64,000 nt of DNA. Origin: Planctomycetota bacterium. Lineage in GTDB: Bacteria; Planctomycetota; Phycisphaerae; Phycisphaerales; UBA1924. Below the pieces are notes generated by a model, which saw only the letters and a program-made list of their open reading frames with translations, did not search any database and was not told the DNA's origin. This document shows positions 25,342 through 37,700 of the stretch, piece by piece. The position numbers were made by a program, and so were the translations under genes. Numbering within the stretch: the stretch's first letter is position 1; the number at the start of each line of letters is the position of its first letter. Location of the stretch: the NCBI GenBank assembly GCA_023432465.1, contig JAEYUO010000117.1:45630-109629 (forward strand). The letters are read 5' to 3'.

Positions 25342-26685
25342 TTACGGGAAGAGGCCGCGGACCTGGTAGACCTTGCCGATGTTCTCAAGCGCGGCGATGT
25401 AGGACGCGGTCCGCATGTCGCAGTTGTACTTCTGACGCGAGAGCTTGGTTCGGCGGGCGGCCATGACCATGTGGCGGTTGAGCGCCTGGTCAACCTCTTC
25501 GGCATCCCACGAGACGCAGCTCTTGTTCTGAACCCACTCGAAGTAGGACACGGTCACGCCACCCGCGTTCGCGAGGATGGCGGGGATGACCTCGATGCCG
25601 CGCTCGGTCAGGACGCGGTCACCGGCGGGAGTGGTCGGGGCGTTGGCGCCCTCGACGACAACCTTGGCGTTGATCCAGCCGGCCTGCTGCTCCTGCACCA
25701 TCTGCTCAAGAGCGGCCGGGATGAAGGCATCGACCTTGGTCTTGTAGAATTCCTCAACGGAGATCTTGGACGAGTTCGCGAAGCCGGCGACGCCGCCGGT
25801 CTTGGCGACATGGACCGCGAGCGCCTCGGTGTCGATGCCCTTCTCGTTGAAGATCGCGCCGGTGTGATCCATGACGCTCAGGAGCTTTGAGCCCATCTTG
25901 CCGAGGATGCGCCCAGTCCAGGAGCCGACGTTTCCGTAGCCGATCAGGCTGAAGGTCATTCCCTCCATCTTGATGCCAAGCTCAGGGGCGAGCTCGACGA
26001 GGGTGTCGACCAGTCCCTGGCCGGTGGCCTTCTCGCGTCCGGCCGAACCGCCGTACTCAATGGGCTTGCCGGTGACCACCGCTTCGGGATTGTGCCCGCC
26101 CATCTCGGACAGGAAGGTGAACGTGTCAGCGATCCACGCCATGTGCTGAGCGTTGGAGCCGACATCCGGCGCGGGAATGTCGTAGTCCGGTCCGATCTGG
26201 TGCGCGATCGCGGTGGTGAATCGTCGGACGATGCGCTCCATCTCGCCGGCGGAGTGCTTCCTTGGGTCAACCTTGATGCCGCCCTTGCCGCCGCCGAAGG
26301 GCACGCGGACGAGCGAGGTCTTCATGGTCATCAGGAACGCGAGGCTCTTGACGTCGTCGAGGTGCGTGTCGGGGTGGAATCGCACGCCGCCCTTGTACGG
26401 GCCGAGCGCGTTGTTGTGCTGAACGCGGTAGCCCTTGAACAGCTTGAAGGTTCCGTCGTCCATCCGGACGGGGAAGTGCACCATGATCTCGTTCTTCGGC
26501 TGCGCGAGGATCAGCTGAATCTCGTGCGGCAACTCCATCATCTCCGCCGCGGTCAGCATGGTGTCCACGGTCTGGAGGTACAGGTTGTTCGGGTCGCGCG
26601 GCAATCCAACCTCGTCGAACACCGGGCTCTTGAACAACTCGCGGCGCGGTGCGGTCGACGGCTTCGAAGGGGCGATCGTGGTCAT
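25342..26685 (-). CDS. Glu/Leu/Phe/Val dehydrogenase, probably NAD-type glutamate dehydrogenase
   Basis: 447 residues from the ATG at 26685. The substrate-binding domain has ALGPYKGGVRFHPDTHLDDV, PFGGGKGGIKVDPRKHS and DIPAPDVGSNAQHMAW, which include the conserved Lys residues and catalytic Asp. The Rossmann domain begins with GYGNVGSWTGRILGKMG. VEGANAPTTPAGD and NAGGVTVSYFEWVQN follow. It interconverts glutamate and 2-oxoglutarate with ammonia release or assimilation. Glutamate rather than a branched-chain substrate is favoured by length and by the KGGVRF and APDVGS context, but coenzyme preference cannot be read with certainty. The gene is monocistronic with its own terminator. Confidence 0.95.
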   Translation of the reverse strand: MTTIAPSKPSTAPRRELFKSPVFDEVGLPRDPNNLYLQTVDTMLTAAEMMELPHEIQLILAQPKNEIMVHFPVRMDDGTFKLFKGYRVQHNNALGPYKGGVRFHPDTHLDDVKSLAFLMTMKTSLVRVPFGGGKGGIKVDPRKHSAGEMERIVRRFTTAIAHQIGPDYDIPAPDVGSNAQHMAWIADTFTFLSEMGGHNPEAVVTGKPIEYGGSAGREKATGQGLVDTLVELAPELGIKMEGMTFSLIGYGNVGSWTGRILGKMGSKLLSVMDHTGAIFNEKGIDTEALAVHVAKTGGVAGFANSSKISVEEFYKTKVDAFIPAALEQMVQEQQAGWINAKVVVEGANAPTTPAGDRVLTERGIEVIPAILANAGGVTVSYFEWVQNKSCVSWDAEEVDQALNRHMVMAARRTKLSRQKYNCDMRTASYIAALENIGKVYQVRGLFP

Positions 26686-26875
26686 GATCCTCGCCTGATG
26701 CGTGGTGCAACATCCGCCGCGGCGTTGATTGGCCCAATTGAGCGGACCGCTTCCGGCAGGTTGCCTGATCGCGGCGTACGCTCCGTGATCGGGCAAGAAA
26801 GTCGGAAACGCGCCGGCCGCGGCGTGTGGCGGCGCGTTTCCCAGTCGTCGGTTGGCCCGGCGAACAGGGAACACG

Positions 26876-27286
26876 ATGATACTCTACCACTCCGCGGATC
26901 TCTTCTGGGCGACGCGGATCAAAGGCACCGCCGATGGACTGGGAATCCCCGCCCGCCCGGTGCGAACCATCGACATGCTCGAAGCGCGGCTGGCCGACTC
27001 CACCATCAAGGCGATGGTTGTGGATCTCGATGCGCCGGAAATCGCGGTACTTCTGATCAATAGGCTCCGATGCCCGAACGCGACCCCCACGGAACGTGGT
27101 ATCGTGATCCTCGCGTATGGCCCTCACGTCGCCGTCGATGCCTTTGAGACCGCGCGCAAGGCCGGTGCGGACCGGGTTCTGGCTCGGGGCGCGTTTGCCC
27201 GCAACCTGCCGGACTGGCTTCGGGCACTGAGTGGTGGGGCGGGTACGTTTGCGCACGCCCGGGACTCTCTGCCGATCGAGGAGTAA
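26876..27286 (+). CDS. Small protein with a receiver-like fold, function unknown
   Basis: 136 residues from the ATG at 26876. An upstream TTG at 26852 is possible. The pattern of hydrophobic strands and helices (MILYHSADLFWATRIKG, IKAMVVDLDAP, GIVILAYGPHVAVDAFETAR, AGADRVLARGAF) resembles a CheY-like receiver domain. VVDLDAP occupies the place of the phosphorylated Asp strand, and LAYGPH the usual Thr/Ser strand. The acidic pair of a true receiver is not clear in SADLFW, so it may be a pseudo-receiver. It sits alone between glutamate dehydrogenase (divergent) and rpsA (283 bases downstream). No function is proposed. Confidence 0.6.
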   Translation: MILYHSADLFWATRIKGTADGLGIPARPVRTIDMLEARLADSTIKAMVVDLDAPEIAVLLINRLRCPNATPTERGIVILAYGPHVAVDAFETARKAGADRVLARGAFARNLPDWLRALSGGAGTFAHARDSLPIEE

Positions 27287-27569
27287 GGCGCAGCGGAATT
27301 CTGGCCGCAACTGTGTGCGGCGACTATCCTTGCCGCTCCGGCAAATGGCCGGGCCGAGTATCTCCTGCGTGGTGCAGGAGCGGCAGACCGCACCCCTAGC
27401 CGCCCCTGTGGGGCATCCAGACGCACGATCGTCCCTGACCCGGCCGCCCGCGACCAACGTGGCGGCCCGTTTCTTCGGGACGGATCAGCGCACCGGAGCC
27501 ACCCTCAGGAGTCCTGTTCACACCGCGCCGGCGGCCGCGAAGTGTCATCGATCGGAAAGCACAAAGCAC

Positions 27570-29363
<1,794 letters not shown>

Positions 29364-29389
29364 GCCGTCCGATAGCCCGTCAAATGCAC

Positions 29390-29423
29390 AACGCCCGGCC
29401 TGGTTCGCAGGCCGGGCGTTTTC
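29390..29423 (+). terminator. Rho-independent terminator of rpsA
   Basis: A perfect 13-base-pair stem (29390-29402 with 29408-29420) has a GTTCG loop and is followed by TTTTC. It lies 26 bases after the rpsA stop. Confidence 0.9.
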
Positions 29424-29493
29424 AATTGTTCAGTCTCAAGATCAAGTGCGTGAGGCGTGGCTCCGACGCGGCGGCCGGGCCGTATAACCTCTA

Positions 29494-29577
29494 TCAGCAC
29501 AGAGCGATGAAGCTCAGGATGGCCAGGAGAGCGATCTTCTTGCGGTTCTCGGTGAGCTGGGTGAGTGCGGCGATCAT
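29494..29577 (-). CDS. Possible 27-residue membrane peptide
   Basis: In the 344-base space between rpsA and the next gene, the minus strand has GGAG, a 7-base gap, then an ATG at 29577 and 27 codons. The peptide has a polar start (MIAALTQLTENRKK) and a hydrophobic end (IALLAILSFIALC), long enough for one short membrane segment. A TGGACT-N16-TGTACT promoter-like pair lies about 40 bases upstream. It resembles small membrane peptides or type I toxins in form only. Without conservation data it may be chance. The rest of the gap holds the rpsA terminator and the next gene's leader. Confidence 0.25.
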   Translation of the reverse strand: MIAALTQLTENRKKIALLAILSFIALC

Positions 29578-29707
29578 GATGTATCTCCAGTTGTCTGATG
29601 GACTTAGTACAACACCCATGCCACACGAGTCCAGCCCGTGCCAGTGCCGCGAATCAAGCCGCCAACGAAGTTGCCGGTCCTGTAACGTAGCACCCCCGGA
29701 GATGGTG

Positions 29708-31675
29708 ATGAGATTCCACAACGCGATACGTTGCCTGGCCGCATCGTGGTTCGTCTTGGCAACATGCTGCCTGGCCACATTTGGCCACGCGTCGGCCTCA
29801 CAAGCGCTCGAGTCAGACCCCGGGGTGGCGCCCTCGCCCGCCGCGGCGATGGTGGCCTATCGCGAGGTTGACGGCTGGGTGAGGTCGTGGAGCGTGCCCG
29901 ACCTGAGCCCCGAGGCTGCTGCGGCCTTCGTCGAAGCAGCGGGCGGAAGGGTGGGCGGGGTGCATGTGCAGCTTCGGCTGGATGGGCTGCTTGTGGGGCG
30001 TGGGCAGGCGCTCGTGGCGGCTGGAAAGTCTCCGGTTGCCTCGCTGCTTGCGGCGACCCGGGATGCAATGCTCGCGGCGGAATCGCGGATGCAGCTCCCC
30101 AATGACGCGATGCGAGATGCCGCGCTTCTGGAGCAGGCGTCGCGATTGATGATCAGCCTCGAACTGGCCGGGCAGATGATCGCGTTCGATCCCGCAACGT
30201 GGGCAGAGGCGGAACTCATGCTCTCGCCGGGGCTGGAAGGTGTCGCCGTGATGATTCATGACGGCGCCGGCGGGACGGGCGAGCTGCACGCCGCCTTTCC
30301 TTCGATGCTGATCACGACCAACACGCTGCCGCATCGGGCCTTGGGCGGTCTGTGTGCGAGCGCGCTGGGCGAGGGCGGGGCCGCGGCAGCGCTGGACCAG
30401 CCGCAGCAGATCCGCTCGCGCCACGGTGTGCGGATGTACCGGTTTCGTACGACGCACCTGGCCCAGTGCAAGCCCGGGGCCGAGCCGGTGTTTCTGTTTC
30501 GAGGCGCGAGGTTAATCGATCAGTCGGAGATGACGGCGGCGGAGCTTCGGCGGATGGCGGACCGAATGGTCATGCACATGGCGGCGACACAGGCCGGACA
30601 CCTCGGGCGCACATACTTGCCGGGAACCGGCACGTACAGCGGGTCACGCCCACTGAAGGAGTCGATCGCTCTTCGATTGGTCGCTCTGCGGGCGTACATG
30701 GAGGCTGCCCAAAGCGGCGCGAGTTTGGGCGCGGTGGAGCAGGCGCAGTCCGCATGGACCGCGGCGGCGACGTGGTCGCATTCCGCGGCGGGTTCCTTCG
30801 ATGGCGATGCCGATGCCGCAATGTTCCTTCAGGCCATCGCTGCTTCACGCAGAGATGACGCAGATCTTTCAGCGGAACGCGCTTCGGATCCTGCGGCGGC
30901 TGCCGCCGGATCGGTGCGCTGGGTAGCAGGGCGATCGTGGTCCGATGGCCGGATGCTCGACACCCTCTCGAAGCCTGTGAAAAGCGTTGCCGCCTTGGCC
31001 TATGCAAAGTACCCAGCATCGCGGCGATCGCTCTCCAAAGGTGAGTCGGAGGCGCGGACATTTGAGGAGCACGAGATCGAGATCAGGAACTGGGTCGCCA
31101 CGGTTCCGCACGGCGAGTTTGTGTCGCACATGCCGTGGCTGGGGTGGGCGGAGGTCGAGCTTGCCAAACGCAAGGCGGAGGCGAGCGGGCAGTCCGCTGA
31201 CATTCCCTCCGCGATCGCGCTGCGTGAGATGCGCCAGCAAGTGTGGGAGCACCAGGTCGGCGCGGTTGACATCGATGAAGACTCGCTCGATCTTGCCGGC
31301 GGGATTGTGTTCACCAAGGGGGCCTCGCCCTTGCCGACGTGGCAGTGCACGCGGCCGCTCGCGTTCATCGCGACGATGCTCGCCGATGCCCGTTTGACCG
31401 AGCCCAAAGAGCGGAATCAGGAACTCGGCAGGCTGCTTCATGCCCTCCGGTTCATCCGGCAGTTGCAGGTCGATGAGTCTGTCGGTTGGATGGCACCCAA
31501 GCCCGGTCAGGCGGTGGGCGGTGTTCGCGCTGCACCGTGGGACCACTCGATGCCCCCCGATGCCACGAGCATGGCGCTGCTCGTGGTTGTCGAGACGCTG
31601 AAGTCGCTCGAGGCGCTCAGCAAAGCGGCCAAGCCGGCGGCGGAGCCGGCTGCACCCGCCGGAATGGTGCCCTGA
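29708..31675 (+). CDS. Secreted protein of unknown function
   Basis: 655 residues from the ATG at 29708, with GGAG six bases upstream; ATG 29702 and GTG 29705 are alternatives. The signal peptide is clear (IRCLAASWFVLATCCLATFG). I do not recognise the family. The first half alternates Ala-rich helices with short strands (VRSWSVPDLSPEAAAAFVEA, GVAVMIHDGAGGTGELHAAF). The second half has ALRFIRQLQVDESVGWMAPK and VRAAPWDHSMPPDATSMALL, which resemble the helical barrel core seen in terpenoid-cyclase-like or squalene-hopene toroid proteins of planctomycetes, though this is a weak impression. It is followed by an Ala/Pro tail and gyrA 198 bases later. Confidence 0.75.
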   Translation: MRFHNAIRCLAASWFVLATCCLATFGHASASQALESDPGVAPSPAAAMVAYREVDGWVRSWSVPDLSPEAAAAFVEAAGGRVGGVHVQLRLDGLLVGRGQALVAAGKSPVASLLAATRDAMLAAESRMQLPNDAMRDAALLEQASRLMISLELAGQMIAFDPATWAEAELMLSPGLEGVAVMIHDGAGGTGELHAAFPSMLITTNTLPHRALGGLCASALGEGGAAAALDQPQQIRSRHGVRMYRFRTTHLAQCKPGAEPVFLFRGARLIDQSEMTAAELRRMADRMVMHMAATQAGHLGRTYLPGTGTYSGSRPLKESIALRLVALRAYMEAAQSGASLGAVEQAQSAWTAAATWSHSAAGSFDGDADAAMFLQAIAASRRDDADLSAERASDPAAAAAGSVRWVAGRSWSDGRMLDTLSKPVKSVAALAYAKYPASRRSLSKGESEARTFEEHEIEIRNWVATVPHGEFVSHMPWLGWAEVELAKRKAEASGQSADIPSAIALREMRQQVWEHQVGAVDIDEDSLDLAGGIVFTKGASPLPTWQCTRPLAFIATMLADARLTEPKERNQELGRLLHALRFIRQLQVDESVGWMAPKPGQAVGGVRAAPWDHSMPPDATSMALLVVVETLKSLEALSKAAKPAAEPAAPAGMVP

Positions 31676-31681
31676 CCCGAT

Positions 31682-31723
31682 GATTCCCAGGCTCTTTGGA
31701 GCCCTTTGAGAGGGGTGGGAATC
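31682..31723. repeat. Compound inverted repeat upstream of gyrA
   Basis: Outer arms GATTCCCA (31682-31689) and TGGGAATC (31716-31723) enclose an inner GGCTC-TTTG-GAGCC hairpin (31690-31703). There is no T-tract. It could be an RNA structure in the gyrA leader or the 3' end of the preceding gene. Function unknown. Confidence 0.3.
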
Positions 31724-31873
31724 GCCTGGTTGGCGGGGAAATCCAGTGGCGTTTCGCCTAGAATACTTGCTCGATTTTCTCGCGCAAGCAACGCGGGTTT
31801 CGACGCGACTTTGCCCCTTGTTTTGCGGCGATTTCCGGCACGCTCCGGCCGGCCGATTGAACCGAGGAAACGG

Positions 31874-34693
31874 ATGTCCGACACCCCTTCGACCCCCGGC
31901 TCTGCAACGACCTCCAGCCGCCCGCCAACCGAGGTGAGCGCAAACGGAAGCGGACCCGCGGCGGCCGGCGGCAGCGCAGACTCGGGAGGGGCGATCCCTC
32001 CCGGCGACGGCGGTGGTGGGGGCGCATCGGGAGGCAGCGAGTCCGGCGGGGGCGGCGGCCACATCGTTGATCTCAATCTCGAACGCGAGCTGCAGGACTC
32101 GTACCTGACCTACGCGATGAGCACGATCATGGACCGGGCGCTGCCCGATGTCCGCGACGGGCTCAAGCCGTCTCAGCGACGCATCCTGGTCGCCATGAAC
32201 GACCTGAAGCTGTCGCCCGGGAAGAAGCACCTGAAGTGCGCCAAGATCTGCGGCGATACCTCGGGCAACTATCACCCGCACGGCGAGTCGGTGATCTATC
32301 CGACCATGACCAACATGGGCCAGAACTGGCGCATGCGGGTGACACTGGTCGATCCGCAGGGCAACTTCGGCTCCATCGCGCCCGACCCGCCGGCCGCGAT
32401 GCGTTACACCGAGGCCCGCATGACGCAGGCAGCGGTCGACATGCTCGAGGACATCAACCTCGACACGGTCGACATGGTGGCCAACTACGATGACCGCCTG
32501 CTCGAACCGACCGTCCTGCCGGGGAAGTTCCCGAACCTGCTGGTGAATGGCGGTGTCGGCATCGCGGTCGGCATGGCGACCTCTCTCTCGCCGAACAATC
32601 CCGTCGAGGTTCTGGATTCCATCATCCGTGTCGTCGAGAACCCCGAACTGCCCCTGTCGGACATCATGCAGGATGTCCTCGATGCCGAGGGCAACATCCT
32701 GCGCCGCGGCATGAAGGGGCCGGACTTCCCTACCGGCGGCCTCGTGCTGGGTATCGGCGGCATCGTCGATGCCTACGCGACCGGGCGCGGCAAGGTCACG
32801 CTCCGCGGCCGTGTCCGTGTCGAGCCGCTCGAGGGCTCCAAGGACCGCCAGCAACTGATCATCGAGAAGATCCCGTTCAACCTCGGCCTGACCACGCTGA
32901 TCGAACGCATCAGCGATGCGATCGAGGCGGGCAAGATCACCGACATCTCCGATGCCCGCGATGAAAGCTCGGCCAAGAGCCCCGTGCGGGTGGTGATCGA
33001 GCTCAAGCGCGGCGCGGATGCCGCCGTAGTCGAGAACCAGCTCTACGAGTTCACGCCTCTCCAGCAGACCTTCAGCATCTCCAACATCGCGCTGGTGAAC
33101 CGCCAGCCGCGAACGCTGTCGCTCAAGGAACTCATCCGGTACTACATCGAGCACCGGGCCAACGTCATCCGCCGCCGCACCGCGCACCTGCTGGCCGAGG
33201 CCAAGAAGCGGGCCCACGTGCTGGAGGGCATGATCTTTGCGGTCTGCGATATCGATGAGGTCATCCGGCTGATCCGTTCCAGCCAGACGCGGGCCGAAGC
33301 GCTCGACAAGCTCATGGAGAAGCGGTTCCGCATCGCGGCATCGCACCCGTTCGCTTCCCAGATTCCCGCTCGACTGATGGACCAGGTCCGGCGGTCGGAG
33401 AATCGCGATGGCGGTCCGGGCGTTTCGCTCTCACGTGTGCAGGCCGAGACGATCTGCAACATGCGGCTCTCGCAGCTTGTCGGGCTGGAGATTGAACGAC
33501 TGGTCGATGATTACCGCCAGGTGGTTGAGCAGATCGCGGACTTCGAGGACATCCTCGCGACGCCGGCACGTGTGAACGCGATCATCATCGCGGACTGCGA
33601 GCAGATGAAGGCCCGGTACGGCGGGAAGCTGGGCGATCGGCAGACCGAGATCCAGGAGGCCGGCGACGGCGCGAACATCAACCTCGAGCACCTGATCCAG
33701 GTCGAGGACATGGCCGTGACCATCTCCAACCAGGGGTACGCCAAGCGCGTCGTGCTCTCGACCTATCGCCAGCAGGGCCGCGGCGGGAAGGGCATTATCG
33801 GCGGGGCCACCAAGGACGATGATTTCATCGAGCACATGTTTGTCGCGTCCACGCACGACGATCTGCTGTGCTTCACCAACACCGGACGGGTGTTCAAGAT
33901 CCGGGTGTACGAGCTGCCCGAACTGCCGCGGACCAGCAAGGGCCGCCCGATCGTCAACTTCATCGACCTGAAGCCGGGCGAATCCGTTCGCGCGTTCCTG
34001 CCCGTGAAGAACTTCGAAGCCGGGAGCACGTACCTCACCTTCGTGTCGGCCCAGGGCATCGTCAAGCGAACACCGCTCAAGGACTATCGCAATGTTCACA
34101 AGAGCGGCCTGATCGCGGTCGGCCTCAAGGACGATGACCGTCTGCTCGATGTGCTCGAAACCACGGGCAGCGACGACATTCTTCTCGCGACTGCCGAGGG
34201 CATGTCGATCCGCTTTGATGAACAGGATGTCCGTGTCATGGGCCGTCCCGCCGCGGGTGTCAAGGGCATCGACCTTGCCGAGGGCGATGAGGTAATCGGC
34301 GTCGTCCGCGTGCCGATGCGGCGCGAGGGCGACGAGACGACCACCATCGATCCGACGCTCACGCTGCTCACGATCTGCGAGAACGGATACGGCAAGCGAA
34401 CGCTCGTTGATGAGTACCGCGTCGCGCCCGAGACAGGGCCGATGCGGTCGCAGTCTCGCGGCGGCAAGGGCCGTGTGGACATCAACACCTCCGAACGCAA
34501 CGGCCGCGCGGTTGCCGCTCTGGGTGTGTGGTCAGGCGACGATGTCGTCGTCACAAGCCGCGGCGGAATGACCGTCCGCATGCCCGTCGGCGAGATCCGC
34601 GAAACCGGCCGAGGTACGCAGGGCGTGCGCATCGTCAAGCTCGACGAGGGCGACAAGGTCGTCGCCGCGGCGCGAGTGGCCAACGAGGAGTGA
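31874..34693 (+). CDS. gyrA: DNA gyrase subunit A
   Basis: 939 residues from the ATG at 31874, after GAGGAAA. The first ~62 residues are a Gly/Ser-rich low-complexity extension (GGGGGASGGSESGGGGG) not found in typical GyrA. The breakage-reunion domain follows, with Tyr178 in RYTEARM as the DNA-linking residue. The C-terminal beta-pinwheel contains the GyrA box as QQGRGGKG, which separates gyrase from topoisomerase IV. In the quinolone-resistance region YHPHGESVIYPT keeps the Ser of E. coli position 83 (Ser139 here), but has Val at 84 and Pro at 87. With GyrB, not in the window, it introduces negative supercoils. The gene appears to stand alone. Confidence 0.97.
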   Translation: MSDTPSTPGSATTSSRPPTEVSANGSGPAAAGGSADSGGAIPPGDGGGGGASGGSESGGGGGHIVDLNLERELQDSYLTYAMSTIMDRALPDVRDGLKPSQRRILVAMNDLKLSPGKKHLKCAKICGDTSGNYHPHGESVIYPTMTNMGQNWRMRVTLVDPQGNFGSIAPDPPAAMRYTEARMTQAAVDMLEDINLDTVDMVANYDDRLLEPTVLPGKFPNLLVNGGVGIAVGMATSLSPNNPVEVLDSIIRVVENPELPLSDIMQDVLDAEGNILRRGMKGPDFPTGGLVLGIGGIVDAYATGRGKVTLRGRVRVEPLEGSKDRQQLIIEKIPFNLGLTTLIERISDAIEAGKITDISDARDESSAKSPVRVVIELKRGADAAVVENQLYEFTPLQQTFSISNIALVNRQPRTLSLKELIRYYIEHRANVIRRRTAHLLAEAKKRAHVLEGMIFAVCDIDEVIRLIRSSQTRAEALDKLMEKRFRIAASHPFASQIPARLMDQVRRSENRDGGPGVSLSRVQAETICNMRLSQLVGLEIERLVDDYRQVVEQIADFEDILATPARVNAIIIADCEQMKARYGGKLGDRQTEIQEAGDGANINLEHLIQVEDMAVTISNQGYAKRVVLSTYRQQGRGGKGIIGGATKDDDFIEHMFVASTHDDLLCFTNTGRVFKIRVYELPELPRTSKGRPIVNFIDLKPGESVRAFLPVKNFEAGSTYLTFVSAQGIVKRTPLKDYRNVHKSGLIAVGLKDDDRLLDVLETTGSDDILLATAEGMSIRFDEQDVRVMGRPAAGVKGIDLAEGDEVIGVVRVPMRREGDETTTIDPTLTLLTICENGYGKRTLVDEYRVAPETGPMRSQSRGGKGRVDINTSERNGRAVAALGVWSGDDVVVTSRGGMTVRMPVGEIRETGRGTQGVRIVKLDEGDKVVAAARVANEE

Positions 34694-34748
34694 TCGGCGC
34701 GAGCGCGTTGCGACCGCACCCGCAACCTGCAAAGCCGGCGATCGAGTC

Positions 34749-37700
34749 TCACCAGTCCAGCGGGCTCATCCAAACCTGCGCCAGCTTTTCGACCGGGATC
34801 GGGCGAAGCAACTGCTCGCTCAGGTCCAGACTGCCCGAGTCATCGAGCACGGCGACCACGGCTCTCGACAGCCCGGATGCGGCGAGTGTCGCCTTGACCG
34901 CCGGGAGGTCCTGCTGCCGGACTTCCAGCAGGTAGCGAGAAGGCGATTCGCTGAAGGCGGCGACCGTTCGTCCCAGGAGTGTCTGTGTCTCGCTTGGGAC
35001 CGCGGAAAGGTTGACGGCCGCGCCGATAGGCCGCGACGGTGTCGATCCGCCGATGAGCATCTCGGCGAGGGCGACGAGCATGCCGCCCTCTGAGCAATCG
35101 TGGGCCGATCGCACCAGCCCCATCTCGTGGAGGCGGTAGATCACCCGTGCGGACGTGGGGCCGTTGCGGAGATGGACCCTGGGCACCGCGAGCGAGGGGG
35201 GCAGGCCGCGGTTTGGCGCGTTGCCCTCTGCCGCAGCGGCCAGCTGCGCATCATCGATCCCGATGACCCGCTGATACAGCGAGCCGCCCATGGACGCATC
35301 CGTATCGCCGACGAGCAGGATGGCATTCCCCGGCTGCTTCGCATCGCTCGTCAGACACTTGCGCACATCCGGAACGATTCCGATCCCGGTGATGAGAAGA
35401 GTGGGGGGGATCTCGATGGTCTTCCCATCACGCGTGGTGAACTGGTTGTTGAGCGAGTCCTTGCCCGAGACAAACGGAGTCCGGTAGGCCAACGCGCCGT
35501 CGTAGCACCCCTCCGCAGCGCGGACGAGCGAGCCCAGGTTCTCCGGCTTGGCGCAGCTTGGCCAGCAGAAGTTATCGAGGATCGCGACCCGATCCGGATC
35601 CGCCCCTACGCACACCAGGTTGCGAACACATTCGTCGATCGACGCCAGCGCCATCAGATAGGGGTCGCCGCCGACTTCAGGATCGCCCACACCGGTCTGC
35701 AAGCCCTGCGAGACAGCAAGGCCGCGAGTGGACCCTTCAACGGGCAGCAGCACGCTGCCGTTGCCCGGACCGCGCTGCCGCGGGCCGACAAGCGGCTTGA
35801 TCACCGTCGCTCCGCGCACCTCGTGGTCATACTGCCGAACGATCCAGTGCTTGCTCGCGATCGTGGGGTGCGAAAGCAGCGCAAGAAGCGAAGCCTCCAG
35901 CGACTGGGCCGCGGCCGCATTCACCGGCGTTCGAGCCTTGCGACGGGGCGTGGCCCATGTCGCATCTCGCGTCGGCGTGGGAATCCCCTCGTGCAGGAAG
36001 TGCATCGAGAGTCGGCCGACCTCGCGGCCCTCCCACATGAGCCGCAGATCCGGGTTCTCTTCGGTTGAGCCCTCCGGTGGCGCAAACTCACCAAGCACCG
36101 CGAGTTCGACACTCTCTTCATCGCAGATCCGCCGGAGCGCATCGAGGCTCTCCGCCGGCACCGCCAGCACAATTCGCTCCTGCGCCTCGCTGATCCAGAT
36201 CTCCGTGAACGAGAGTCCGGAGTACTTGATCGTCGCACGATCCAGGTGCACCGTTGCGCCGGTGGCCTTTCCCAGCTCGCCGATCGCCGAGGAGAACCCG
36301 CCCGCGCCGCAGTCCGTCATCGCCGAGAACAGCGGTGCATCGGCGCCAAAGCCCTCACCCGCGGCACGCATGACGGCATCAAGCACCTGCTTCTCGGTGA
36401 TGGCGTTGCCGATCTGCACCGCATGCGAGAACTCATCGGATGCCGAGTGCTCGAGCTCGGCCGAGGAGAAGGTCGCGCCATGGATGCCGTCCCGCCCGGT
36501 GCGCCCGCCGAGCGCCACGATCAGGTCTCCACGGTTCACCTGGCCGCGAACCCGCGATCGCGGCATCACACCGATGCACCCGCAATACACGAGCGGATTG
36601 CCGATGTATCGCTCATCAAAGTGCACGCCGCCCGAGACCGTCGGGATGCCCATGCGGTTCCCGTAGTCGCGAACGCCGGCGACGATCTGGGAGAGGATTC
36701 TTCGCGGGGGTAGGCACCCTTCCGGAACGTCCTGTGTGTCCGGCGGTGCAACACAGAACACGTCCGTATTGGCGATCGGCCTCGCGCCAAGGCCCGTCGC
36801 GATGACATCGCGGATGCATCCGCCGACGCCGGTCGCTGCCCCGCCGTAGGGTTCGATCGCGGACGGATGGTTGTGGGTCTCAACCTTGATGCACACGGCG
36901 TGATGCGCGTCGAAGGCGATCACGCCAGAGTTGTCGACAAAGATGGACAGCGTCCAATCCACACCATCGGCGATCAGCCGGTGGGTGGCCGCGGCCACGG
37001 TGGACTTGAGCAGGTTGCGGATGACGATCGAGCCATCGGGCTGTCTCTCGTGGCCGGGGCGGTTGGACCAGTCGATCGGGTCGCTCTGGTCGCTGGATCG
37101 CAGCCGGATTGTGCTCTTGAGCGTCTTGTGGACGCAGTGCTCGGACCACGTCTGCGCGAGCGTCTCGAGCTCGATCTCCCGAGGATTCCGTCCGAGCGTG
37201 CGATAGTGCGACTGGAGTGCACGCATCTCGTCGATCGACAGGAACAGGTGAGCCTCGCGGGAGAGCCTGGTAAGCTGGTCATCATTCAGCGAGAGCAACT
37301 CCACATCGCGCACGGCATTGTCGTGCGGGCTGGACCGCGGAAAGCTCTGCGGGTGATACGGTTCGGTGACGACGCGCTGGATGACCGGGTTGGCGAGCAG
37401 CCTCGCGGCCAGTTCCGCGGCCTCGTGGGCCGAAAGAACCGTGCCCTTGCTCGGGGTCAGGTCATATCGCCACCCCGTGGTGACTGTCGGCGCCTCTGTG
37501 AGCCGGAGCATCTCGCAAATGGACGTCTGCACCGAGAGCGCGACCGGGTCCATCACGCCCGGCAGGGGATGGATCTCGACAACCTGCGTGCCCGGGGCAG
37601 CCGGGGCGCTGCCTGTTCGTGACACTTCGGTTACCGGGTCGGTGAGCAGTCGTGATCGGATCGAGTCAACTTGTTCTTCAGACAGCGCGCCCTCGATCAG

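Noticed and set aside
30869..33346. 825-codon antisense frame across the secreted unknown protein and gyrA
   Set aside because: Covers two sense genes and has no recognisable domain. It is explained by third-position GC.
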